Shown: one piece after another, positions 47,107 through 57,300 of the stretch | Layout of the letters: each line of letters opens with the position of its first letter | Numbering within the stretch: position 1 is the stretch's first letter | Origin: Ipomoea triloba | Lineage: Eukaryota > Streptophyta > Magnoliopsida > Solanales > Convolvulaceae | Assembly: GCF_003576645.1 (NCBI RefSeq) | Contig: NC_044922.1 | Span: forward strand, 23,810,735-23,874,734 | Direction: 5' to 3' | DNA: 64,000 nt | Program-made: the position numbers and the translations under genes | The notes under the pieces: model-generated | Database searches by the model: none | What the model was told of the DNA's origin: nothing | What the model saw: the letters and a program-made list of their open reading frames with translations, nothing else

Positions 47107-47118
47107 TGGTATCAGAGT
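47107..47118 (+). other. Copia primer-binding site (initiator Met tRNA)
   Basis: TGGTATCAGAGT is complementary to the 3' end of plant initiator-methionine tRNA. It is the standard first-strand primer site of Ty1/copia elements, directly after the LTR end CTAACA. Confidence 0.85.
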
Positions 47119-47411
47119 CATCGACAGTGGGGTAGTTGTGGTCGAAACTGGGAGACGACACCGGAGTATGGGTTTCGCAGTCGACGGGGTCCTCACGCGC
47201 CACTGATGGAGTCTCCACACGCCGATGCGTGTGGTAGTTTCCAACGTCTTCTCTAGTCACGATTTATATAGCTTAGCTTGTCTTCCTATGCTGAGTTTGC
47301 CCAGGTATGGTTTGGGTATAAGGTTGTGATGGGGTATTGGAGTATTGTTGAGGCAATACAGGCGTACGATATTTTTTTTTCTTTGTGCTTTGCTGAGTTT
47401 TATTTTGCAGA

Positions 47412-47641
47412 ATGACTGAAGGAAAAACCATAACTATAGTATCTACCCCTTATAAATTAATTGATATAATGCTTGCTTTAGATGGGTCTAATTTTGTTGA
47501 GTGGAAATTTTTGTTTAAAATAAATTTGGATAGCATGGGTAAAGACGAGCATCTAACTCAAGAGTGTCCAACAGAACCTAATGATGCGAAAGAGTGGAAA
47601 AATAATGATAAAGCTCTTTTGTCTCGTATAATTAAAAAGGT
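47412..47641 (+). pseudogene. Copia gag N-terminal fragment
   Basis: About 76 codons: MTEGKTITIVSTPYKL, then MLALDGSNFVEWKFLFKINL and EWKNNDKALLSRI. The pattern 'L.G.NF..WK..+...L' followed by 'W...D..+...I' fits the N-terminal part of copia Gag. It lies 290 bp after the primer-binding site. The frame is broken where LINE sequence begins (about 47642). The rest of gag-pol is absent. Confidence 0.7.
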
Positions 47642-49610
47642 GTTTGGCTGACTATAGTGTTGCATCTGGCCAAATGGTGAACTTTGATAAGTCTAGTATC
47701 ACTTTTAGTGCAAATACCAGGACTGAAGTATGCATGCATGTGGCAGGGGTGCTAGGTGTGCGACAAGCAAACGACTTTGGAAAATATCTTGGTCTCCCAT
47801 CTTTCCTAGGTCATAATAAGTCAGCAGTGTTCCGCTACATTGAACAAAGGGTCCAAGATAGGATAAATATGTGGCAAAAGAAGTTCTTGTCGAGGGCGGG
47901 TAAGGAAGTTTTGATTAAATCTATTGCTCAGGCCATGCCGATATACACAATGTCTGTTTTCCTATTACCTAACTCTGTCTATACTGCCATCGAGAGGACT
48001 CTTAATAGGTTCTGGTGGGGTAAGGCTTCGAGTGGTGGGAAAGGGATACACTGGCTCAGCTGGACTCGAATGACTGTTCCGAACTATAACGGAGGGTTAG
48101 GGTTCAAACGTCTTCATGAGTTTAATTTGGCGCTTTTGGCGAAGCAGGGCTGGAGGTTACTTATTAATCCTACATCTTTGGTTAGCCGTATCTTGAAGGC
48201 CAAGTATTTTCCAAACACTTGTTTTCTCAATGCAACTATTGGGCACAACCCAAGTTATTTGTGGCGCAGTATATTAGCTGGCCAGGATCTATTACGTGAT
48301 GGTGTGGTGCGTCGAGTGGGCAACGGAGAGGATACTTTGGTCTGGGATTGGCCTTGGCTTATTGATAAAGAAAATCCGAAGCTTCAAACACCATGCGTGG
48401 AGGAATTAAGAGGAACTCGAGTCTGTAATCTTCTTACACCTGATGGTGTATGGGATGAGGACTTACTACGAGACCTTTTTGTTGAAGATGATGTTGCGAG
48501 AATCCTACGTACTCCTATCTCAACTAACTATCCAGACTCATGGTGTTAGAGTTATGACATGCATGGATCCTATTCGGTTCGTACTGGTTACCATACGCTC
48601 ACCCGTAATTATATGCAGCAAGAATCTTCGCTGGAATTTACTGACTGGAGGAGGCTGTGGAATCTTAAGGTGCCACCCAACATCAAGAACTTTCTATAGC
48701 GCTGTGTTCGCAATCTGTTACATGTTCTAGAGGTTTTGCGTACTAAGCATGTTTCTGTCGGTGGTGGTTGTGTGTTGTGTAATGCCACGATGGAAACATT
48801 GGAGCATATTTTGTGTGAATGTCCCGTGGCTAGTCAGGTTTGGGGATCTAATAGCATTCTGCATGGTATTTCTTTTGTGAATTTTGTGAAAGCTGAGTTG
48901 GCCAACCAAGACTGTGATCGTGGCATACGTATGGCTGCCATCTTTTGGTCTTTGTGGAGGGTGCAGAATGATCTGGTATGGAATGGCAAAACTTGGGCAC
49001 TTAGCATGATCAAAGCTCATGCCAATTTTCTTATGATTTCATGGAAGCAGACTTACAATTCTAGGATGCATTATTTACAAGGTAATACCCCCTCATCTTC
49101 TAGCAATTGGCTATGTCCTCTGCAAGATCGTTTGAAATGCAATGTTGATGCTGCTCTTGTGGATGATAGTGTGAGCTTTGGAGTTGTGCTTAGAGATCAC
49201 AGTGGCAGATTTGTTGCTGCATGTGCTGGTCAGTTGAATTGCGTTCGGGATCCCTATCTAGCTAAATCCATGGCGGTGAAAGAGGCTCTAACTTGGCTAA
49301 AGAATCGCGACATGGCTAATGTCATTGTCGAGACTGATTGTTTAAATTTTAGTTCCACTTTTAATTCACTATCTACAGACTACTCTTATATTGGTTTGAT
49401 CATTAAGCAATGTCGTTTAATTGCAAGGGACATTGGAGACATTGTTGTTTGCCATGTCAATAGGTCAGCGAATCATGTGGCTCATGTGCTTGCACGGACG
49501 GCTAGTTCTTTCCCTGTCCTTTCTATGTGGGACTCTGTTCCGCCGAGTTGTATTTCGCATTTGGTTTCGTTTTGATGTATTATGAAGTTGTTGTTTTCAA
49601 AAAAAAATAA
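47642..49610 (+). pseudogene. 5'-truncated L1-type LINE, ORF2 C-terminal part
   Basis: One frame (47644-49575) covers the end of the reverse transcriptase region (ASGQMVNFDKSSITFS, KYLGLPSF, NMWQKKFLSRAGKEVLIKS, FWWG, GGLGFKRLHEFNLALLAKQG). It is followed by the zinc-binding block (CVLCNATMETLEHILCECP) and an RNase H domain (LKCNVDAAL, LRDHSGRF, VETDC, NRSANHVAHVLAR). Plant L1 elements with RNase H have this order. Two in-frame TAG codons (48547-48549, 48697-48699) replace expected Trp codons, so it is inactive. A short A-rich tail follows at about 49598. 5' truncation is usual for LINEs. Confidence 0.88.
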
Positions 49611-49614
49611 ATTG

Positions 49615-50234
49615 TATTGATAGGAATATTATATTATCAATGCAATATTGTATGATTGTGAAGAAGCTTGGAAGTTGATAGATAAATGGTTTTGTGGAAC
49701 ACAAAACTTAAAGAAATGTGTTTTTTCCTTCTATGTTGATTTAGCAAATCGTCATAGTACAAAATAAAATTAACTTAATTACTTTTCAGGTAAACTATGG
49801 TCATGTCAATTAACTCTTTTTAAAACAATTTTAAATATTTAAAAAAAAAAAAAAAAAAACCTCATCTCCGGGTAAGTAGTTTTTATTTTTTATTTTTTAT
49901 TTTTTAATTTCAAACTTTTTAAATATTTAAATTTTTATTTTCATGTGTAATTTAGCTAATTTGACTTTTATTTTAAATTTAAAAAATGCTATTAAAAAAA
50001 TCAGATACGTCGGTGGAAGGGTCGGAACTCGGAAGGACTCATGTCTACGGAGTACATTATGACCCAGAAAATGAAAAATAAATTCCATTGAAATTTCTCT
50101 TCTCCATTTCCAGTGGAAGCAAGGGTTAATCGAACTCAAAAACTACAACAGATTCTGGGAACTGCATCAACTGCTCTTCACTTCATCAATACTGTACTCA
50201 GCTGAAACAAGCAAGGGTTCTCAATCATCTGAAA
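49615..50234. promoter_or_regulatory. TOL2-like gene upstream region
   Basis: AT-rich flank with an A-run (49840-49859) and T/A-rich words up to about 50000. Then a more complex stretch (50010-50234) is likely the 5' UTR and core promoter, by position. No TATA box stands out. Confidence 0.35.
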
Positions 50235-52425
50235 ATGGATAAATTTGATAAGCTGAAACTGGCCTCATCGTCTCTGGGTGAGAGATTGAAAACCGGCGGC
50301 GCCCAAATGAGTCGGATGTTAAGCACGAAAGTGAAGGAAATGCTGCAAGCGCCGACGCCGGAGTCGAAGATGGTGGAAGAAGCGACGTTAGAGACGATGG
50401 AGGAGCCCAACTGGGGGCTAAATCTCCGGATTTGCGCGATGATCAGCAGCGAGGAGTTTAACGGGACCGAGGTGGTGAAGGCCATCAAGAGGAAGTTGCA
50501 GCAGCAGGGGAAGAGCGTGGTGACTCAGAGGCTGAGCCTCGATTTGCTGGAGACCTGCACCTCCAATTGCGACAAGGTCTTCTCCGAGGTGGCTTCTGAG
50601 AAGGTTCTGGAAGATATGATGCGGATGATTGATGATCCGAAGACCGACCATGGGAATCGGGTGCGAGCTATGCAGTTGATTAGGGCTTGGGGCGAGTCTG
50701 AAGACCTCAAGTACCTCCCCGTTTTCCGTCAAACTTATATGGTAAAACCCTCATTTAATCCTTTATTCTGTTTTCCTTTTTTGTTCGTCTTAAGGTATAT
50801 TCTGTTGTTGTATGTATTTTCTTGTTCATAGTTGCAATCTATGAGATTTGTCCTTGCATTAGAAACTATAAATCTAGAAGACTAGAATGCTTGTATTGGG
50901 ATACTTTGGGGGACAAAAACTGATTCTTGGGGGTAACCTTTTACCTCCTTATGATCCTTTGCCAGGCTAGAATCACAAGGCGGGTTGCACACCCTCGGGT
51001 TGTGGCTTCAGGTTTCCCTTGTTACCCAAAAAAAAAATTCAATAAATATGTTGTGAGGTATTGATGAGTTCCTTGAAAGAATGATGTTGGGGTTTAAATT
51101 AGGTTTTGTCCATTCCCATTTACTTGACTTTAGATCAAGGGTGAACTTAAATATGGAGTTTGAGGCTCTAATTAGGTTAAATACTTGGAGATTAAATTCA
51201 TTAATTGTGTATTTTGTCCCATGTATACCTGAGTTTAGATTTAGATGACCTTTACTCTGATGTTCTTCTTTGCTTATTTAGAACTTGAAGACAAGGATAC
51301 CTCTAGAAGTGCAGGATGGGAATGCTTCTCCCATGCAGTACCCCTTGGAGTCATACGTCAATCAACCGCCAATATCACCACCGGGGAATTACCCTTTTCC
51401 TGAAGCAGGGTTGCAGAACCAAGAGCATGTAAGTTCGATTGATTATGGTGGTGGGTCTGTTGAAGAAAAGAGAGAATTTCTCGTAATAGCACGCAACAAT
51501 CTGGATATTTTTTCCAGCATACTGAACTCTGAAGTTGAACCAAAACCCATCAAGGTTAGGCTACTATCTCCAAACCCCTATCATTGGTATTGGTATCTAT
51601 TCAGTTATTTGGTAATACTCCTCTGCTAGTCTTGTTTCCCCCGAAAATTCTGCTTGCTTTCATTGTTTTTTTTGGGGTGACGAGGGAAACCCACAACCAC
51701 TACCCGAGGGTGTGGACTGGGTAAACCCTGCCTTGTGACCCTAGCTGGCAAACCTAGGTTGCTCATAGTTGACCGGCTCAAACCTAGAAGGCTGGGATTC
51801 AAACTCGTGAACTTCTGGTTACAAGTTTGTATCCTTAGCCATCTTGGCTAGGGTTATCCCCTGCTTTCATTGTTTTTGGTAACATATTCATTTGTCAGTA
51901 GGCCTTTGATATTTGTCTCATTGCCTAGTCTCTTGGATAGTTTTGATTGAGATCCTAGTGTGCTAAAGGAATCAGATTAGGGAACAACATTTGCTAAAAA
52001 GATCATTTGTGCTTTCTCAGGACGATTTGGCAGTAAGCATGTTGGAGAATTGCAAGCAGTCTCTTGCAGTTATTAGAAGGATCATAGAAAGCACCTCTGA
52101 TGATGAAGGGATGCTGTTTGAAGCTCTGAACCTACACGATGAAATTCAGAAAGTCATTTCCAAATACACAGAAATGGAAGCAGCCCTGGATTCAGGAGGC
52201 GAACTGCCTAAAACGGGTGATGTTGAAAGTGAAGCGACTAAGGATGCCTCGGATTCCGGTGGTGATGTTGGAAGGAAAGTGTCTAGTGATGGTGATGTCA
52301 AAGAACCCCATATACAGTTGCCAGTCCAAGCTACAAGCACAGCCGATGGAGTATATTCCTCAGAAGAAACGAGGTTTGGCCATGAAGCTGATAAGCCAGA
52401 TTTCCCAGGGAATAATAAGGTTTAA
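50235..52425 (+). CDS. TOL2: TOL2-like VHS/GAT-domain ubiquitin adaptor, 3 exons
   Basis: Exons 50235-50741, 51282-51554 and 52021-52425 join without phase shifts to 394 residues. VHS domain about residues 40-169 (MVEEATLETMEEPNWGLNL, QRLSLDLLETCTSNC, VRAMQLIRAWGES). A Pro-rich linker follows, then a GAT domain (about 230-315: EEKREFLVIARNNLDIFSSI, DDLAVSMLENCKQS, IIESTSDDEGMLFEALNLHDE). The opening (MDKFDKLK...GERLKTGGAQMSRM) matches what I recall of Arabidopsis TOL2 (At1g06210, about 383 residues). TOL proteins bind ubiquitinated membrane cargo and hand it to ESCRT for vacuolar degradation, an ESCRT-0-like role. The tail ends NNKV without the acidic end I recall for TOL2. AAG|GTTTAA at the stop could be a donor to a further exon. 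Confidence 0.9.
50911..51040 (+). mobile_element. SINE 3' half with A-tail in TOL2 intron 1
   Basis: 'accttttacctccttatgatcctttgccaggctagaatcac', 'caccctcgggttgtgg', 'ggtttcccttgttaccc', then an A-run. Matches the 34940/38045/51668 family. Confidence 0.65.
51668..51865 (-). mobile_element. Full-length tRNA-derived SINE in TOL2 intron 2
   Basis: The minus strand reads AACCCTAGCCAAGATGGCTA (box A), AGTTCACGAGTTTGAATCCC (box B), 'ggtttgagccggtcaactatgagc', 'tttgccagctagggtcacaag', 'gggtttacccagtcc' and 'gggtttccctcgtcacccc'. This is the most complete copy of this family, so it gives the best consensus for the others. Confidence 0.75.
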
Positions 52426-53000
52426 TGGGGCTAATTGCACTCTGATCCGGTTGTCTAATAGTTAGTTGTAGACTTGTAGGTGCTAGCTTTAGACAAACTA
52501 AAATAAGATTGAACAGTCTGCATTAAGTAGTTGTCAAATAATCATCACAATGCCCTTTAGTGGAACTACTAGTAGTGTAAAATCTTCTTTTCCATATCAT
52601 GAGTCTTATGGAGTTTGGACTCCCATATATATTTATTTTTGTAATAAATCAAGCGGATTTCCATAGTTCTCTCATTGCTGATTTCAAATGCCCAGTCCTT
52701 TTTTCTTTAGGATTTGTATGAGAATTATGCTTTACTCAATTGGACTAGTAGAAAATATATACTCCTTAACAACATAAAATGAAAAGTAGAATTTACTGTT
52801 TACTTTCTTTTTCCAAATTTACTTGGAAAACTAGGACCTTTGGGCTTCCACCACAATCAAGCTTCAAGCCTTCAAAATCCCACCTAGTCACTGGTCAGTG
52901 GTCACTTGTGTATGTATTTCTCCAAATCTCACCAACTCACGGAGTACCACCTAGACCTCTAGAAGAGTTGAATCAAATAGTGAGAGTAGAGAGTATGGGT
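52426..53000. other. TOL2-like 3' flank
   Basis: Probable 3' UTR with TTTGTAATAAATC (about 52638-52650) as a possible polyadenylation signal. No further gene seen, although a short extra coding exon of TOL2 cannot be excluded. Confidence 0.4.
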
Positions 53001-53004
53001 GTGC

Positions 53005-53160
53005 ATTCAGTTAACCGAACCGAATTAACCAAAAAATTTAAAATTTTAACCGTTAATCGAACCGATTTTTTTTTGAAAATCGAACTGAGTTGTTTATTAT
53101 TGAATTAACCAAATTGATGTTTTTTTCGATTAACCGATTAACCAAATTTTTTTGTAGCTA
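53005..53160. mobile_element. Half-element with TTAACCG repeats
   Basis: 'gggtgtgcattcagttaaccgaaccgaattaacc', 'ttaaccgttaatcgaacc' and 'cgattaaccgattaacc' repeat the arm motifs of the palindrome at 4194-5172. Only one arm is present. Confidence 0.55.
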
Positions 53161-53169
53161 AATTTTAAA

Positions 53170-53395
53170 TCCTACCTTGTGGTCTAGTGGCATCCGGTTT
53201 ATATAGGTTCCGACCTGGTCATTCTCCCCAAACTTCAGTTGAGCTGTTGATACGTACACCCATGTTCACTCCGAGAGGTACAGGAGTTGTGGGAATTGAA
53301 CCCGTCACTTTGTGGGAATTGAACCCGAGTTATCCCAGAATTCCTCCCCACAAAGAAAGCTCAGTTGCCACTTGAGCTACCCCATTGGGTTATAT
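53170..53395 (+). mobile_element. tRNA-derived SINE with extended body
   Basis: CCTTGTGGTCTAGTGGCATCC (box A region) as in the 13105 copies. Further on 'gggaattgaacccg' occurs twice (about 53292 and 53316), and 'gagctaccccattgggtt' ends the unit. Confidence 0.5.
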
Positions 53396-54060
53396 TTCAT
53401 ATTATATTGAAAATATAGTTGGTATTTTGAGTAATATTTATGCTATGATTAATATTATTAAAGTAAGAATTTTAGATATGAAATCAAACTTATATTTTAT
53501 ATTACTGTAATATATAATGTCTATTACCATTAAAAAATACAAGAAAATATATTATATATGCACGTGAATGGTAATAATAATGGAAAAAAACAAAAATTAT
53601 AACGGTAGAGATATTTTTTCTCTAAAAAAAAATTATATATATACTTTTTGAAAAAACCAAGGGAGAAAATGCATTAATCAAGAATATGCAAAATACAACT
53701 AGGAGGGTAAGACTCTCAAATACCATAAACATAGGAACAACTAGTTACCCGTGGAGTTACCTGATTCGTTGACCTAGTACAATTCTTATAACATAATAAT
53801 GTGTATAAAAAATTAACAGAAAAATTGACATACATAAAAGATATAATTGAATTGAGACGTATTATATTTTTAGATTAGAAATTTTCATATTATTATTTAA
53901 TCGCGAATGATATATATAAAACAATTTTATGATAAAAAAATAATATAGTAAATAATAATGAGATTGTGTTTGATTTATTTTAATTATATTTTGTAACAAC
54001 GTTTCCTTTTATGCACATAGAAGAAACATAAAAATAACTTTTTCAATTACCATAATACGG
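53396..54060. other. AT-rich spacer upstream of SMC1
   Basis: No gene. 'atatattatatatgcacgtgaatggtaataataatgg' and 'acggtagagatatt' resemble 36090-36175 in the NAC intron ('gatgcatgtgcatggtaacaatagtgg', 'acgatagggatat'), so a decayed dispersed element is shared. Confidence 0.5.
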
Positions 54061-54204
54061 CTTAGGCGCTTGGCCTACACGGCGCTATCCTTAAAAATTG
54101 AGCACTACCATATAAGTGATAAGTCCGTATTTCCCTCTCTGCGCTTCGAACTCGAAGATGGTAGCTACTTCCCTCTCAGTCCTAAATTTTCTCCCAAATA
54201 TCTA

Positions 54205-54213
54205 CCCGCCAAA
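54205..54213 (-). promoter_or_regulatory. E2F-type site in the SMC1 5' region
   Basis: CCCGCCAAA, i.e. TTTGGCGGG on the minus strand, fits the E2F consensus TTTSSCGS. It lies 131 bp before the SMC1 start codon. Plant S-phase and cohesion genes are often E2F targets. Binding here is inferred, not shown. Confidence 0.5.
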
Positions 54214-54343
54214 ACCCTTGTACGATTTCGAGCCCTAATTTCCAATTTTACCAATCAAATTTCCACTCTCAATCTCCATTTTTCCTAAACTTCACACTTC
54301 TCTGACGGCCTAGGGTTTCTACGTTCAGTTCCCCGACCGCAAG

Positions 54344-57300
54344 ATGCCGTCTCAACCATCCCCCGGCAAAATCCACCGGTTGGAGCTCGAGAATTTCAAA
54401 TCCTACAAGGGATTCCAAACAATTGGCCCGTTTTACGACTTCACGGCCATCATTGGCCCCAATGGCGCCGGAAAGTCAAACCTCATGGACGCCATCAGCT
54501 TCGTCCTTGGCGTCCGCACTGGCCAACTCCGTGGCGCGCAGTTGAGAGATCTTATTTACGCATTTGATGATCGTGAGAAGGAGCAGAGGGGCAGGAAAGC
54601 TTTTGTCAGGATGGTCTATCAGTTGGCCAGTGGTACTGAAATTCAGTTTACTCGCAGTATCACTAGTGCGGGTGGCAGCGAGTACCGGATTGATGGAAGG
54701 GTGGTCAACTGGGACGAATACAATGCCAAGTTGAAGTCCCTTGATATTCTTGTTAAAGCACGGAACTTTCTTGTGTTTCAGGTTGTTTTGCGCATTACCA
54801 ATCATATACCAATATCTTCGCTTTTGAAATTTTCTACTTATCATTATTCATTTTTACTTGGAACTCATTATACACCTGTATTTCATTTTTGGCAATTGAG
54901 CTTTTTTGCCTTCACCTTGGTCATGAAGTTGGAAGACATAAGGTACATAAGGATTGTGGTACTAGTTCCTTAGAGTATAATCCAGAGAGGGTCTTGTAAT
55001 ACTGTGGAGGGTTGTGAAATAACTGTATGGTTGAGGAGTAAGGGTGAAAAACTTTGAATCTGTATGTTCAGATGGAAACAAAGAATAAATTAAAATTTTA
55101 AAGAAAATTAAAATTTCCTTGAATTAGTGATTGAGATATTTATTCTGCAGCCTAATATTAAAATCCAAGGTTTTCTTGCTTTTGGTTGAATGTAACAAGA
55201 TGGGATTTCTGTGAACCTGTGTGTGCTTGATTAACTATTATGTTATACAGGGTGATGTGGAGTCAATTGCATCTAAAAATCCTAGAGAGCTTACAGCTTT
55301 GCTTGAGCAAATATCTGGGTCTGAGGAATTCAAGAGAAGATATGATGAATTAGAAGAGGAAAAAGCTAGAGCTGAAGAAAAGAAGGCACTTGCTTATCAG
55401 AGGAAGAAAACAGTAAATATGGAGCGGAAACAGAAGAAGGAACAGAAGGAAGAGGCAGAAAGACATCTTCGCTTACAAAGGGAGCTGGTATGGCTTCAGA
55501 GTTTTATTAACACGTTTTGCATGCAGACTTCTTGATCTTTTATCAGAGGAAAAAGCATCATAGTTGTGCTTTGCTACTGGTTATGCTGTTTGATTGCTAA
55601 CTGCTTCTCCTAACATAAGTTTGAATGTTTGGTTAGTGTTTATAATGAGAGATTTAACAAATTATTTTGGCATCAATTCATCAAATACAATTTATTTGGG
55701 AGCAAATACCAATTTTGGTCCCACGAGTATTAGCAAAATGACAATTTTAGTCCACATGTTTAATTACTACAAACTTTCATCCACTTCTATTGTTTTAGTA
55801 CCAATTTTCATCCACAACTATTGATTTAGTGCCAGAATTCATCACACTAGTCACCCCTTTGTTTAAGACATGCCGGAATCTAAAATATTTAGGGGTATTT
55901 TTGTCCTTTTCAACTTAAATCCCAATTTGAGTATGAATAATTGAATAAAGGGATTTAAGCCCTAAGATTGATTCCAATTCGCAATTCTCCTCCTCATCCT
56001 ACCTTAATTTGAGGAGGAGAACTGCGAATTGAGATCAATCTTAGAGCTTAAATCCCTTAATTCATGCTCAAATTGGGATCTTAATTTGAAAAGGATGAAA
56101 ATACCCTTAATAATTTCATATTTCGGCACTTCTTAAACGAAGAAGTGACCGGAGTGATGAATTTTGGCACTGAAACAATAGTTGTGGATGAAAATTGGTA
56201 CTAAAACAATAGTCGTGGATGAAAATTGGTAGGAATTAAACATGTGGGACCAAAACTATCATTTTGCTAATACTCGTGGGACCAAAATTGGTATTTGCTC
56301 ATTTGTTTGGTTATCTATTAAAAATATGCTAACATTTTGGTGGTTATTTACGGAAGAATTTTTAATTTTTGCTCATGGCTACCTGTAAAGCACAGTTGTA
56401 TGCTTTGTCCAAGAGTTGGCTTTGAAGTGTTGTACTTGTCAAGTTTCAAATATAAGCTTTAGGTCATTATTCAACAGCTGTGCATCGTAGATTTTGTATA
56501 GTGGTTTTTTTTTTTTTTTTTTAGAATTAGTTACTATTCAACTTTGCATGGACTCAAAAGTGTCTAATCTGCAAAGCATGAAGGTCGGGCCTATACATGT
56601 TTAGTCCTGTTCTCTGCCTTAATATCCCTTGCCCCATGCTGTTAATCTCTGCCATTCCTCTCTTTTGCAGAAAAATTTGAAGCAAGAGCACTTTCTATGG
56701 CAATTATTCAATATAGAAAATGATATTACTAAGGTCTCTACAGACCTCGAAGCTGAAGAAATAAGAATAAGGGAAATTGTTGATGAACTAGAAAAGTATG
56801 AAAATGAAGCAAGAGAAAAGAAAAAAGAACTAAGTGGATACATGAGAGAAGTGGCATTGTATGAGAGGAAGATTGCAGACAAAAAGAGTAAACTTGACAA
56901 GAGTGTATGATTACCTAATCTTCCTTTTCTCTTTTCTGCATTTTGATTTATATGCTCTTGTACTTGAAGCTTGATTTAAATCTTTGCTCTGCATATCTAA
57001 TTTGAGGCCATACCTCTGTAGTGTATGCACACTCCAGTCTCCACTCTTCAATTACTAAATCAAGTGAAGGGTGAATGCCTAATGCTTTTGTAAAGTCTTG
57101 CACTAGTACTTTAATACATGGATGTGAATTATTTTAAATTTCTGCTATTTGGAACTTTTTAGAATTTTGATAGATGATGCATCGACCTCACTAAGGGCGT
57201 GTTTGGTTCAAATATTGGAATCGGGATGGTAATGGGAATTAAATACTTGGTAATGGTAATGGGGTTAAGTAGGAGGAGTTACTTTGTTTGGTAGTAAATA

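Noticed and set aside
54476..54844. 122-codon minus-strand frame over SMC1 exon 1
   Set aside because: Antisense shadow of the conserved SMC1 N-terminal ATPase exon.
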